Shown: positions 45,463-53,483, counted from the first letter of the stretch. The stretch is 64,000 nucleotides of DNA from Phenylobacterium sp. (GCF_022402485.1 NZ_JAKRSA010000018.1:62001-126000); one strand, 5' to 3'. Program-made: numbers and translations. Notes: generated by a model from the letters alone, not told the origin.

Positions 45463-46950
45463 TCAAGCGCCACCGCTGGCCGCCCCGCTGGCGGGACCGC
45501 GTCGGTTCATTTCATCGCCGGCGTCCTTGGGCAGCCGGAGGTAAAACACCAGGGAGACGAAGGTCAGGGCACCGATCACCAGGAAGGCGCGGGAGATGGC
45601 CTCAGTGGTCATTTCTGTGGCCCCGGCCATCTGGGTGAACTGGTGAATCAGGGTGGCGGCCAGACCGATGCCCACCGACTGCACCAGCTGCTGGGCCATG
45701 GCTGACATGGTCGAGGCGCGGCTCATGCGGTCCTGGCCGATATCGGCATAGGCCAGACCATTGAGGCTGGTGAACTGCAGCGAGCGGAAGAAGCCCCCGG
45801 CCAGGAGCACCAGCATGATCAGCCAGTGCGGGGTGTCGATCTGAAAGAAGCCGTAGGCCAGGAAGAACACGCCGGTGATCAGGGCATTGACCACCAGCAC
45901 ATTGCGGAAGCCGAACCGGCGCAGGATCGGCGGGGCGGTGGTCTTCATGACCAGGGCGCCGGCCGCGCCAATGAAGGTCAGCAGGCCGGCGGCCAGGGCG
46001 GTGAGGCCAAAGGCCACCTGCAGCAGCAGGGCCAGCATGAAGGGGGTGGCCCCCATGGCGATACGCATGAAGGCCCCGCCGACCACCGAGGCCTGGAAGG
46101 TCTGAACCCGGAACAGGGACAGGTCGAGGATGGCGTAGGGGGTGCGCCGGGCATGCCAGGCATAGGTCCACAGCATGGCCCCGCCTGCGGCAAACAGGCC
46201 GGCCACGGCCACGCCCGGGAGCACGTCGCGGCCCAGGGTTTCAAAGCCGAAGATCACGCTGGCCAGACCGATGCCGGTAAGCAGCATGCCTTTCCAGTCC
46301 AGGCGCTGGGGGTCCTGCAGGGGAACGATGGGGACAAAGCGCAGCACCAGCAGGACGCCGGCGGCGGCGATGGGCAGGTTCATGAAGAAGATCCACGGCC
46401 AGTCCCAGAAGGTGACGATGAATCCGCCCACCGGGGGGCCAAGCACGGGGCCGAGGAGGGCGGGCATGGTCAGCACCGACATGGCGCCCACGAGCTCGTT
46501 CTTTGGGGTGGTGCGCAGGAGCACGAGACGGCCCACGGGCGCCATCATGGCCCCTGCCGCGCCTTGCAGGAGACGGCCCCCCACCAGCTCCAGCAGGGTG
46601 TCGGCCAGGCCGCAGAGGGCCGAGGAGACCGCATAGAGCACCATGGCCAGGAGGAAGATCCGCTTGGCCCCAAACATGTCGGCGGCCCAGCCGCTGATGG
46701 GCAGGAAGACGGCTGCGGCCAGCAGGTACATGCTGATGGCCAGGTTCAGGCGCAGGGGATCCTCGCCCATGTCCTGGGCCATCACCGGCAGGGCGTTGGA
46801 CAGCACGGTGGCGTTGAGGGTCTGCATCATCAGGGCCGAGCCGATGACGGCGGGCACAATCCAGCCGCGGCTGATCGCGGCGGCCCGTTCCTCGGCGGTC
46901 TGGGCTGGCGTGGATGATTTTGGAGTCGGGTCGGCGATGTCTTCGCTCAT
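45463..46950 (-). CDS. DHA2-family multidrug efflux MFS transporter (EmrB/QacA type)
   Basis: 495 residues with about 14 hydrophobic segments. Motif A reads GWAADMFGAKRIFLLAM, motif C GPVLGPPVGGFIVTFWDWPW, with the DHA2 start IVPAVIGSALMMQTLNATVL. It exports toxic cationic or hydrophobic compounds by H+ antiport. Its start overlaps the end of the marR-type gene upstream (4 bp), so regulator and pump form one operon. Confidence 0.93.
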   Translation of the reverse strand: MSEDIADPTPKSSTPAQTAEERAAAISRGWIVPAVIGSALMMQTLNATVLSNALPVMAQDMGEDPLRLNLAISMYLLAAAVFLPISGWAADMFGAKRIFLLAMVLYAVSSALCGLADTLLELVGGRLLQGAAGAMMAPVGRLVLLRTTPKNELVGAMSVLTMPALLGPVLGPPVGGFIVTFWDWPWIFFMNLPIAAAGVLLVLRFVPIVPLQDPQRLDWKGMLLTGIGLASVIFGFETLGRDVLPGVAVAGLFAAGGAMLWTYAWHARRTPYAILDLSLFRVQTFQASVVGGAFMRIAMGATPFMLALLLQVAFGLTALAAGLLTFIGAAGALVMKTTAPPILRRFGFRNVLVVNALITGVFFLAYGFFQIDTPHWLIMLVLLAGGFFRSLQFTSLNGLAYADIGQDRMSRASTMSAMAQQLVQSVGIGLAATLIHQFTQMAGATEMTTEAISRAFLVIGALTFVSLVFYLRLPKDAGDEMNRRGPASGAASGGA

Positions 46951-47390
46951 GACTGGGCCTCCACCAGGGCCAGGAGCGGGGCTGTGGCAGCGGCCAGGGC
47001 CTGACGCTCGGCCGGCTCAAGGCGGCTGAGGCGGGCGGCGAGCCAGTCGTTGCGGAGGCGGCGGGTCTCGGCCAGGGCCGCCTGGCCGGCCGGGGTGATG
47101 GTGAAGCCAGACCGGCGACCGTCGGAGGCGTGGCTGAGGCGGTTGATCCAGCCGGCGGCCTCCAGGCGCTTGATGTGGGTGCTCATGGCTGGGCGCGACA
47201 TCTGCTCGGCCTCGGCGAGATCAGAGACGCCGATGCCGGGCTGGCGCTTGATCTCCACCAACAACAGCACATCGAGGGCAGAGAGGCCGGCCTTGGCCGC
47301 CTCCTGGCGCAGGCGCCGGGCGACCCGCAGCAGGGCCGGACGCAGCGCCTCGGCCAGGGCGGCGGGATCGTCGGGGAGGTCGGCGGGCAT
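46947..47390 (-). CDS. MarR family transcriptional regulator
   Basis: 147 residues. The winged helix reads GIGVSDLAEAEQMSRPAMSTH, shortened here to VSDLAEAEQMSRPAMSTH, then IKRLEAAGWINRLSHASDGRR with the wing and TPAGQAALAE. It probably represses its own operon with the efflux pump until a ligand binds. A palindrome (47401-47419) lies 10 bases before its start codon. Confidence 0.93.
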   Translation of the reverse strand: MPADLPDDPAALAEALRPALLRVARRLRQEAAKAGLSALDVLLLVEIKRQPGIGVSDLAEAEQMSRPAMSTHIKRLEAAGWINRLSHASDGRRSGFTITPAGQAALAETRRLRNDWLAARLSRLEPAERQALAAATAPLLALVEAQS

Positions 47391-47400
47391 GGGGGCTATC

Positions 47401-47419
47401 TAGTTAAGTAAGCGAACTA
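47401..47419 (-). promoter_or_regulatory. Candidate MarR operator
   Basis: TAGTT-N9-AACTA within a short AT-rich stretch directly upstream of the marR-type gene, where its promoter must lie. The size suits a winged-helix dimer. Confidence 0.5.
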
Positions 47420-47492
47420 TCTATCGGGCTTGATAGACCTCTCAGGCCCGGGGTCAAGGGCGGCTGTCCTGGCTATGCTCGTCTACGGGACG

Positions 47493-48335
47493 TCAGCCAG
47501 CCTCTGGGCTGCGAAGGACAGGCGCGATCCAGCCGTCCTCCAGGGTCTTTAGCGGATGGGAGGCGGTGACGTGGCCCATGAACGGGGGCCAGATGTCATA
47601 GCCCAGCAGGGCCTGGAGGCGGGGTGTCATGGCCTTCACCCGGTCGCGGGGCACGCTGAGGAAGTAGTTCTCCTGGGTGCGGCCCCAGGGCTGGCAATAC
47701 TGGTTTGTGAGGGCCAGGCGCGGGGCATCTGAGCGGTTGGCGCCACCCCGGTGCAGCATATGGCCCTGGAAGACGATGGCCGAGCCGGCGGGCATGACGG
47801 CCGGGATCAGACGGCGGGCACCCTTTGGGTCCCTATGGAAGGCCTCGACCTCGGCCTCGGTCCAGAGGTGGCTGCCGGGTAGGAGATCGGTGGCGCCGTT
47901 TTCGGCGGTGAAGGGGTCGATGGCGATGATGACGCTGAGGCTGGCGGCCGGCCGTGGTCGAGCTAGGCGATAGAAGCCGTCGTCATAGTGGACGCTCTGG
48001 GCGGCCTCGCCGGGCTGGATGGCGATGGCCTGGCTGGCGGTGAGCAGATAGCCGGGCAGCAGGAACCGGTCGAGGAGGGCCAGGATGTGCGGGTGCTCGG
48101 TCAGGTCCTCGAACACCTGGCCTCGGGCCACCAGGGTATAGATCCGCTCGGTGGCGAAGCCCTCAAAGGCGTTGCGGCCCCGGTGGCCGCCCAGGTGGGG
48201 GGCCAGGGCCGTGCGGACAGCGGCGAGGCCGTCGGCGTCCAGGAGACCCGGCAGGACGGTGTAGCCGTCCTTGGCCATGCGGGCGGCGTGAGCCTCGATA
48301 TCGAAAGGGACGCGTGCTGCGGCAGGCAGGTCCAT
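47493..48335 (-). CDS. Phytanoyl-CoA dioxygenase (PhyH) family protein
   Basis: 280 residues of Fe(II)/2-oxoglutarate dioxygenase fold. The metal pair His-X-Asp is in SVHYDDGFYRL and the distal His in GHMLHRGGANRS, with Arg in APRLALTNQY binding oxoglutarate. PGSHLW matches the family's PGSH motif. PhyH proteins hydroxylate CoA esters, lipids or natural products. GAGGAG precedes the ATG. It is the last gene before the phage-type locus. Substrate unknown. Confidence 0.9.
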   Translation of the reverse strand: MDLPAAARVPFDIEAHAARMAKDGYTVLPGLLDADGLAAVRTALAPHLGGHRGRNAFEGFATERIYTLVARGQVFEDLTEHPHILALLDRFLLPGYLLTASQAIAIQPGEAAQSVHYDDGFYRLARPRPAASLSVIIAIDPFTAENGATDLLPGSHLWTEAEVEAFHRDPKGARRLIPAVMPAGSAIVFQGHMLHRGGANRSDAPRLALTNQYCQPWGRTQENYFLSVPRDRVKAMTPRLQALLGYDIWPPFMGHVTASHPLKTLEDGWIAPVLRSPEAG

Positions 48336-48391
48336 GGGGCGCTCCTCGGCCAGCGCCTCTGGCGGGCGCCTGGATGGAGCATAGACCCGGC

Positions 48392-48799
48392 TCAGACCAG
48401 GAGGCTACGGACCTTGCGCAGGGCGGCGAGGACGGCGCGGGCATTCTGCGACAGCCCGGTGAGGCGGCGGGCGTCCTGAGGGCCTAGGCCCCGGGAGGCG
48501 GCTTCGCGCAGGGCCTCGGCCTGGTGGTCCAGGGCGCGGGCCGCGGTCTGGAGGTCGATGAGGGCGGTCTTCAGCTGACCCTCCGGTGACTGGGTCCAAG
48601 CCCGGGCAGAGGTAAGGCGGTCCCTGGCCAGGGCGTGCAGCTGGTCAGGGGTGCGGCGGCGGGGGGGCTCAGGGCCCAGGCCAGACCAGGCGACGCCCCA
48701 GGGGCGGTTGTCCTGACCGTGGCGCCAGACCTGCGCATCAGCGCGGTCCAGGGCGGCGTAGGCGGCGGAGAGTTCCGGGTCGGCGACGGGTTGGGGCAT
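48392..48799 (-). CDS. Helical protein downstream of a phage repressor, unknown function
   Basis: 135 residues, mostly helical, rich in Ala, Arg and Leu (for example LKTALIDLQTAARALDHQAE). No family is recognised. The start at 48799 has no good ribosome site, and a palindromic operator with a TATA-like -10 lies only 8-25 bases upstream, so a leaderless mRNA is possible. An in-frame ATG at 48826 would lie inside the operator. Adjacency to the S24 repressor suggests phage origin. Confidence 0.55.
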   Translation of the reverse strand: MPQPVADPELSAAYAALDRADAQVWRHGQDNRPWGVAWSGLGPEPPRRRTPDQLHALARDRLTSARAWTQSPEGQLKTALIDLQTAARALDHQAEALREAASRGLGPQDARRLTGLSQNARAVLAALRKVRSLLV

Positions 48800-48807
48800 G
48801 CAAAAAG

Positions 48808-48822
48808 TGTATAATATATACA
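48808..48822 (-). promoter_or_regulatory. Operator O1 (TGTA-N7-TACA)
   Basis: TGTATAATATATACA, a perfect palindrome of six-base arms. It lies between the S24 repressor gene and the 135-residue ORF. It fits the 15-bp pattern of the two operators at 49521 and 49556. Confidence 0.65.
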
Positions 48823-48846
48823 GCATTCTGCAATCAGAAGCGGTGT

Positions 48847-49491
48847 TTAGAGCGCGCTCTGGATGATCCGCCGAGCCTGGAAGGGGGGGATGATGGCGGT
48901 GATGTGGGCGGCCCAGCGCAGGCGGGCGTCCTGGCGGGTGGGGCCCGCGACGCTTTCCAGGTCGAACAGACCTGAGCGGGAGCCCCGCAGCAGGCGCTTG
49001 ACCAGCACCTCGTCGGTGTCGATCTCCACCACCACCACATGGCCGAGCATGTCGGGAGTGGGCGGGGTGCGCTGGTCCTCGAAATAGATCAGGGCGCCAT
49101 CGTCGGCCAGGCCGCGCATGGAATGGCCCACCACCCGCAGGGCGGCAGCCTTGTCCGTGCCGCCGGGGGGAATAGGTGCCAGATCGCCAGCCTCCTGGCC
49201 GGTGGCGAACAGAACCACGCCCTCAGGGTTGGCCCCGACCCGGCCGAGGATCGGGACATAGCCGGCCTGTGGGCTGGCCCGGACAGGACCGGCGGCGTCA
49301 TAGAGCCACTCGGCGCTGACCCCGAAGGCGGCGGCATAGTCCTTGGCCTTGCGGTAGGAGAACGGCGCATTGCCGTTCTCGTTGGAGGCATAGGTGTTGC
49401 GGTTCCAGCCAAAGGCCTCGGCCGCAGCGGCGGCGGAGTCGTGGCCGGCGTCGAGGCGGGCCTGGCGGAGGCGGTCGGAGCGGGCGTTCAT
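48847..49491 (-). CDS. Phage-type XRE repressor with S24 (LexA-like) peptidase domain
   Basis: 214 residues. The N-terminal HTH reads DRLRQARLDAGHDSAAAAAEAFGWNR, here abbreviated to LRQARLDAGHDSAAAAAEAF. The C-terminal S24 domain has VVGHSMRGLADDGALIYFED with the nucleophile Ser, and VLVKRLLRG with the catalytic Lys. Such CI-like proteins hold prophage promoters off and cleave themselves after DNA damage. It faces a divergent early operon. Operators O2 and O3 lie between the two start codons. Confidence 0.88.
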   Translation of the reverse strand: MNARSDRLRQARLDAGHDSAAAAAEAFGWNRNTYASNENGNAPFSYRKAKDYAAAFGVSAEWLYDAAGPVRASPQAGYVPILGRVGANPEGVVLFATGQEAGDLAPIPPGGTDKAAALRVVGHSMRGLADDGALIYFEDQRTPPTPDMLGHVVVVEIDTDEVLVKRLLRGSRSGLFDLESVAGPTRQDARLRWAAHITAIIPPFQARRIIQSAL

Positions 49492-49520
49492 GGGACCTGT
49501 CTAGCGCAACTCTGGATAAC

Positions 49521-49535
49521 TGTACATAGAATACA
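49521..49535. promoter_or_regulatory. Operator O2 (TGTA-N7-TACA)
   Basis: TGTACATAGAATACA inside the longer repeat AACTGTA-N7-TACAGTT (49518-49538). It lies about 30 bases upstream of the S24 repressor start codon, in the divergent promoter region. Confidence 0.75.
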
Positions 49536-49555
49536 GTTTCCGCTTGCAGGTTGTA

Positions 49556-49570
49556 TGTATGAAAAATACA
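49556..49570. promoter_or_regulatory. Operator O3 (TGTA-N7-TACA)
   Basis: TGTATGAAAAATACA, eight bases upstream of the ATG of the divergent 107-residue gene. A bound repressor would block its transcription start. Same 4-7-4 spacing as O1 and O2. Confidence 0.7.
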
Positions 49571-49578
49571 GTCTGGCC

Positions 49579-49902
49579 ATGCAACCGACATCAATCCGGG
49601 CCAGCGCCCGAAGCCCGGCCAGTCTGGGGGACTATGCAAACCTGCGCCGGGGCGGAGCTGCGCCGCCGCGGATTGGCGCGCTCTTGAACCTGGAGGCTGG
49701 GGACCTGACCCGGCTGGAGCGGGCCTTTCGCGGCCAGGTGGCGCGGGGGGTCGGCGAGGCCCAGCCGCGCTTTGCGCACCATGAGCGCCATGTGACTGCC
49801 GTGCTGGCGCAGGGGGGCTTTCCGGCCCTGACCGAGACGCGGGTCGGCCGGCACGGGGTGCATGTGGGCCTGCCGCTCACCTGGCCGAAGGGCCGGCCAT
49901 GA
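49579..49902 (+). CDS. First gene of phage early operon, unknown function
   Basis: 107 residues. It looks like a small DNA-associated protein, with a basic N-terminus and SLGDYANLRRGGAAPPRIGA, then DLTRLERAFRGQVARGVGEA. No family is recognised. No Shine-Dalgarno is visible; operator O3 almost touches the ATG, so the mRNA may be leaderless. Two genes follow in overlap on the same transcript. Confidence 0.65.
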   Translation: MQPTSIRASARSPASLGDYANLRRGGAAPPRIGALLNLEAGDLTRLERAFRGQVARGVGEAQPRFAHHERHVTAVLAQGGFPALTETRVGRHGVHVGLPLTWPKGRP

Positions 49903-50108
49903 GTGCGGCCTTGGGGGAGCCGCCCCGGGATGCAGGCGCCCTGGTGGCCCAGGCCCTGGGCCATCGCACGCCCGGCGACCGGGTCCAGTTCCTGAAGGAG
50001 CTGCTGGCCCATACGGCGGCGGGTCTGGTGATCCTGGAAGGGGAGCGGGCCGCTAGCGAGGCGGTCTACCGGTTGGCCGACGCGGTGGTGTCGCGGGGGC
50101 GGCCTTGA
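49899..50108 (+). CDS. Second gene of phage early operon, unknown function
   Basis: 69 residues, mainly helical (GDRVQFLKELLAHTAAGLVI, SEAVYRLADAVVSRGRP). It overlaps the first gene by ATGA. I recognise no family. The overlap and codon pattern are the grounds for calling it. Confidence 0.6.
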   Translation: MSAALGEPPRDAGALVAQALGHRTPGDRVQFLKELLAHTAAGLVILEGERAASEAVYRLADAVVSRGRP

Positions 50109-50116
50109 GGGGGGCG

Positions 50117-50683
50117 GTGTTTGATCCCGCCGCCCGGACGCGGGCGCGGCTGCTGGACCTGGAGACCCGCAGCCGTGACCGGGCCGAGGCCGGGGCGGTG
50201 GCTGAGGGCGTGGCCGAGACTATCGGCCTGTCAGAAGCGCGTGGCGCGGTGTTCGAGGGACCGCCTAGCCCTGGGCGGCCCTATCGCCGGCAGACCGGGC
50301 TGGATTGGCTAGCGCGGAAGGGGCGGATCAGCCCGGTTCAGAAGTCGGCCGGGGAGCGCTATGGCGCGCTCTATCGCCGGACTGCGCGGGAAGGGGCCAT
50401 CCGCTCGACCCTGGACGTGCGCCCCGGCGGCGGCGGTCCCAGCGGACCGGGCGCGCGGGAAGAGGTGCTGCTGACGGCGGCCGAGGGCTCAGCCCAGGCG
50501 GCCGCCCGGCTGGCGGCCCTGCGGGCCAGACTCTGGGACCAGGCCGACCTGATCAGCGCCTGCGACCTGATCTGCGGCCGGGAGCTCACGCCCCGCGAGG
50601 CCGTGGCCAGCGAGCGCGAAGTGGGCCGGATCGAGGCCCTGGTGGCGGTGGCGCTGGATGTGCTGGCGGGGGACCGGGGGTGA
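50117..50683 (+). CDS. Third gene of phage early operon, DUF6456-like region
   Basis: 188 residues from a GTG with GAGGGGGG upstream; a TTG at 50105 is the alternative. A segment RRQTGLDWLARKGRISPVQK followed by SAGERYGALYRRTAREGAIR resembles the core of DUF6456 proteins, which I recall as phage or gene-transfer-agent regulators (LxWLxRxxxISxxQxxAGxR). The C-terminal helix contains ISACDLICGRELTPREAVAS. This similarity is from memory and moderate. Confidence 0.55.
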   Translation: MFDPAARTRARLLDLETRSRDRAEAGAVAEGVAETIGLSEARGAVFEGPPSPGRPYRRQTGLDWLARKGRISPVQKSAGERYGALYRRTAREGAIRSTLDVRPGGGGPSGPGAREEVLLTAAEGSAQAAARLAALRARLWDQADLISACDLICGRELTPREAVASEREVGRIEALVAVALDVLAGDRG

Positions 50684-50782
50684 TGGCTCAAAAAGGTACG
50701 GCAATCTCGCCTGGGTGATGACAAGCGCGCCCCAATCGGCAGGGTTGTGTCATCCAAGGTGAAGCTTGTCCGAGGCACAGGA

Positions 50783-51307
50783 ATGCCCAACGCGATTATT
50801 CAAGGCTTCCAGAGTGTCGCCAAGTTCGAGGGACGCGATCGGCGGGCGAGGTTCTGGCCCTATGCCGCCGTGGTCGTGGCGCTTCATTTCGTCATTCAGA
50901 TGCTGGGTGTCGCCGCTATCGCCGTTCCAATCATGGCTGAACTGCAAACCTCGGTCGAAAACGAAATCGAGCCACAGTGGGATCGGCTTGAAGCGGCTGG
51001 GACATTCATGCTGGTCTTCATGGGGGCATTGGGGGTTAGCTACCTGGCCCTTATGGCCGCAGCGGTGACGCGGAGGCTCCATGACACCGGGCGCACGGCG
51101 CTCTGGGGTCTGCTGCCCTTTCCATTCTTCGCCTACTACACCGTCATGTTCTGGCTCTCTTGGACTGATCGGATCTGGCCAAATGAGTGGCTTTTCCTGT
51201 CCCTAAGTCTGAGCAACGGACTTTATGTTCTGGGCACGATCATCCTGATCATCCTGCTGGCTTTGCCAGGGGCGCCGGAACCCAACCGGTTTGGCGCCCG
51301 GCCGTGA
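50783..51307 (+). CDS. DUF805 family membrane protein
   Basis: 174 residues. The N-terminal motif FEGRDRRARFWPYAAVVVA and the loop AAVTRRLHDTGRTALWGL are diagnostic of DUF805. Four helices are visible. Function is unknown. An ATG at 50783 has GAGG upstream; a longer frame starts at 50747. It follows the phage-type operon on the same strand, 99 bp away. Confidence 0.85.
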   Translation: MPNAIIQGFQSVAKFEGRDRRARFWPYAAVVVALHFVIQMLGVAAIAVPIMAELQTSVENEIEPQWDRLEAAGTFMLVFMGALGVSYLALMAAAVTRRLHDTGRTALWGLLPFPFFAYYTVMFWLSWTDRIWPNEWLFLSLSLSNGLYVLGTIILIILLALPGAPEPNRFGARP

Positions 51308-51369
51308 GGCGGGCTCCACTGAGCCCCTCCAACTACGCCGCGGGCCGAAGTCAGGGGCATGGCTAGGGC

Positions 51370-51738
51370 ATGGAGCATGTTCGCGGCCTGACAGTCTGGC
51401 TGGGCGCACCAATCCTGGCGAGTGTCATATGTACCTATGGATGGGGTCTGGCTCTCGGGGGCAATCCGAGCGATTGGGGTGCCCCGATCGCATTCAGTCC
51501 TTTCACCATGATCTTTACGATCGGCGGGTCAACGGTCCTGGCTTATCTGCACGACGCTCTATGGGCGGCTCGCAGGATTGAGCGCAATCTTGTCCTGATA
51601 ACGGTCGGGCTAGGTCTCGGAGGCGCGTTTCTGGCCTTCGTCACGTCGTCCTGGGAGTTTTTTCCGGTGGGCAGCTCTTATGGAGCGGTGACAGCCTTCC
51701 TCTGGATCGCACTACACCGCCTAGTCTACGATGCTTGA
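51370..51738 (+). CDS. Small membrane protein, unknown function
   Basis: 122 residues with four hydrophobic segments at roughly 8-28, 42-62, 74-94 and 100-118. I recognise no family. Base use appears less GC-rich than in the core genes. It follows the DUF805 gene by 62 bp, and the two may have arrived together. Confidence 0.6.
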   Translation: MEHVRGLTVWLGAPILASVICTYGWGLALGGNPSDWGAPIAFSPFTMIFTIGGSTVLAYLHDALWAARRIERNLVLITVGLGLGGAFLAFVTSSWEFFPVGSSYGAVTAFLWIALHRLVYDA

Positions 51739-51795
51739 GCGTAGCTATGCGCCGGCCACCTTGGGGGCGAAAAGAAATGTATGGCCTTGATCGTC

Positions 51796-51807
51796 TCTCA
51801 TTTGAGA
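51796..51807 (+). promoter_or_regulatory. Candidate RelB operator
   Basis: TCTCA-TT-TGAGA, 34 bases upstream of the relB-type start. It lies where the promoter should be and could bind the antitoxin. Support is positional only. Confidence 0.35.
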
Positions 51808-51840
51808 TACAAAGTGAGGACGCTATAAGGAGGACCAGCG

Positions 51841-52146
51841 ATGGCCGCGCAAACCTCAATGCTCCATGTGCGCGTGGACGAGCAGCTTAAGGCCGACGCC
51901 ACGGAGAAGCTCGCCCGCGTCGGTCTTACGGTCTCCGACGCCGTACGCATTCTGTTGACCCGCATCGCCAGGGAAGGGGGATTGCCGGCCGGGCTCACCT
52001 CCGATCCGGAAGCCCACGACGCCTGGTTCCGCGCCAAGGTGCAAGAGGCCCTGGCGGACACAGCGCCCGCCGCGCCCCATCGGCAGGTGATGGACGAAGC
52101 CCAGGCGCGGATCGACCGGAAGCGGCGTGACCGTCCGGTTGATTGA
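51841..52146 (+). CDS. RelB/DinJ-family antitoxin
   Basis: 101 residues. The N-terminal ribbon-helix-helix reads MLHVRVDEQLKADATEKLAR followed by VGLTVSDAVRILLTRIAREG, as in DinJ/RelB. The C-terminal basic part binds the toxin. AAGGAGG stands eight bases before the ATG. It overlaps the toxin gene by 20 bp. Confidence 0.9.
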   Translation: MAAQTSMLHVRVDEQLKADATEKLARVGLTVSDAVRILLTRIAREGGLPAGLTSDPEAHDAWFRAKVQEALADTAPAAPHRQVMDEAQARIDRKRRDRPVD

Positions 52147-52417
52147 ATGGCGCGCGGCGGCGCGCGGCGATTTGTTCGCGATCCTGGACTATATCTCCGA
52201 CGACAATCCCGACGCCGCGCAGCGGTTGAAGGACGAGATTGAGGTCAAGGTTTCCAGGCTGGCCACGCGGCCTAAGCTCTATCGGCCGGGAAGAGTCGCC
52301 GGGACCCGCGAGATGATTGTTCGGCCAAACTACATCGTGATCTATGCGGAAGTAGGTCGCGCTGTGGTCATCCTGCGGGTGCTGCACGCCACCCAGCAAT
52401 GGCCGTCCGGCGGATAG
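52127..52417 (+). CDS. RelE/ParE-superfamily toxin
   Basis: 96 residues from GTG. RLIEWRAAARGDLFAILDYI and SRLATRPKLYRPGRVAGTRE followed by IVIYAEVGRAVVILRVLHAT match the RelE/StbE/ParE fold. RelE members cut mRNA in the ribosome; ParE members poison gyrase. The sequence does not separate these. It is coupled to the DinJ-like antitoxin. Confidence 0.9.
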   Translation: MTVRLIEWRAAARGDLFAILDYISDDNPDAAQRLKDEIEVKVSRLATRPKLYRPGRVAGTREMIVRPNYIVIYAEVGRAVVILRVLHATQQWPSGG

Positions 52418-52494
52418 GTCGGCGGCTTTCTGTTGGCCTGCTGGGTCGCATTGCGCTGCTTGGTCCATGGCGCATGACTGGTGGGGATACGACG

Positions 52495-52938
52495 ATGACC
52501 AGAGAAGGCGGTTGCCGGTGTGGGCAGGTGCGGTTTCGGGTCTCCGACGCGCCGAAGGTGACCATGGCCTGTCACTGTCGGGGGTGTCAGCAGATGACCG
52601 GCAGCGCCTTTTCGCTAAGTGCTTTGTTTGCCGGGAACGACTTCGAGGTCACGGCGGGGGAGCCGGTGATCGGGGGCTTGCATGGGGCGCTGCGGCACTA
52701 TTTCTGTCCCCACTGCATGAGCTGGATGTTCACGCGGCCCGACAGCGCGGACGCTTTCGTCAATGTGCGCGCCCCGTTGTTTGATGACCCTGAGGGACTT
52801 GAGCCCTTTATGGAGGCCATGACCGCTGCACGGCTGTCCTGGGTGAGCCCGCTGGCCGCAGAGCAGTTTGAAGGGTTTCCGAAGCCGGCGGATTACCAAC
52901 GGCTGATGGCGGCCTATTCGTCGCGCCAAGTGGGGTGA
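52495..52938 (+). CDS. GFA / CENP-V domain zinc protein (second copy)
   Basis: 147 residues. Zinc cysteines are seen in GCRCGQVRFRVS, ACHCRGCQQMTG and HYFCPHCMSWMF. It differs clearly from the GFA protein at 6447-6908, so it is not a recent duplicate. Function unknown; some relatives act on formaldehyde adducts. The chosen ATG has GGGG upstream; earlier in-frame ATGs at 52399 and 52474 exist. Confidence 0.88.
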   Translation: MTREGGCRCGQVRFRVSDAPKVTMACHCRGCQQMTGSAFSLSALFAGNDFEVTAGEPVIGGLHGALRHYFCPHCMSWMFTRPDSADAFVNVRAPLFDDPEGLEPFMEAMTAARLSWVSPLAAEQFEGFPKPADYQRLMAAYSSRQVG

Positions 52939-52983
52939 GGCGGCCAGAGACGGCGAGGCGTAGGGGGGCCCGCCGTCTTGAGG

Positions 52984-53382
52984 TCAGGCCTTGTCGATGG
53001 CCGCAGCGATCTGGTCGGAGGTGTGGCCGGTGAGGTCCTTGGCGATCTCGCCGACCAGGCGGGCCTCGGTTTCCTTGTGCCAGCCCTTGCGCAGCTGACC
53101 GAGCGTCTTGGGGGCGGCGATGACCAGCAGGGCCTCGGTCTTGTGGGTCAGAACCATGTGGTTCAGCGCGTCAGCCACGCCCATGGCAAAGCCATCCTCG
53201 GCCTGGGTGTCATCGTCGGGATTGGCCCCGCTGGAGTGACGGCCCGGTGCCCCTGAGGCCCGTTCGGGCATGTCGGGATTGGTCTTGGGCCTGAGGTCAA
53301 TCTCCTGGGCCCCGACGTTCTCGAAGAGGACCAGCTTCTCGCCGTCGACGACGGCCACGAGGGCACCTTTGGGTAATTGCAT
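52984..53382 (-). CDS. Host attachment family protein (baeRF-like)
   Basis: 132 residues. The start LVAVVDGEKLVLFENVG, the loop PGRHSSGANPDDDTQAEDGF and ALLVIAAPKTLGQLRKGWHK fit the protein-required-for-attachment-to-host-cells family (PF10116), which has a release-factor-like fold. The name comes from Agrobacterium; the function is not clear. Upstream is GCAAC-N16-CGTT (53415-53439 on the minus strand), one base off the general-stress promoter. Confidence 0.85.
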   Translation of the reverse strand: MQLPKGALVAVVDGEKLVLFENVGAQEIDLRPKTNPDMPERASGAPGRHSSGANPDDDTQAEDGFAMGVADALNHMVLTHKTEALLVIAAPKTLGQLRKGWHKETEARLVGEIAKDLTGHTSDQIAAAIDKA

Positions 53383-53441
53383 TGGGGGGGCTCCGTATAC
53401 TGCGGGAGACCCTCAACGTGTGGCGCGGGGCGCGGTTGCCC

Positions 53442-53483
53442 AAAAAGGTCCCGCCACCGCTCCTGATCTGGGGCGGTGGCGGG
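53442..53483 (-). terminator. Rho-independent terminator of katG
   Basis: On the minus strand, CCCGCCACCGC with GCGGTGGCGGG forms an 11-bp stem around a 12-base loop, followed after three bases by five T. It lies 33 bases past the katG stop. Confidence 0.8.

Noticed and set aside
51802-51829. TTGAGA-N16-TATAAG as promoter of the RelB gene
   Set aside because: Transcription from it would start after the AAGGAGG ribosome site and remove it, so the boxes are probably coincidental.
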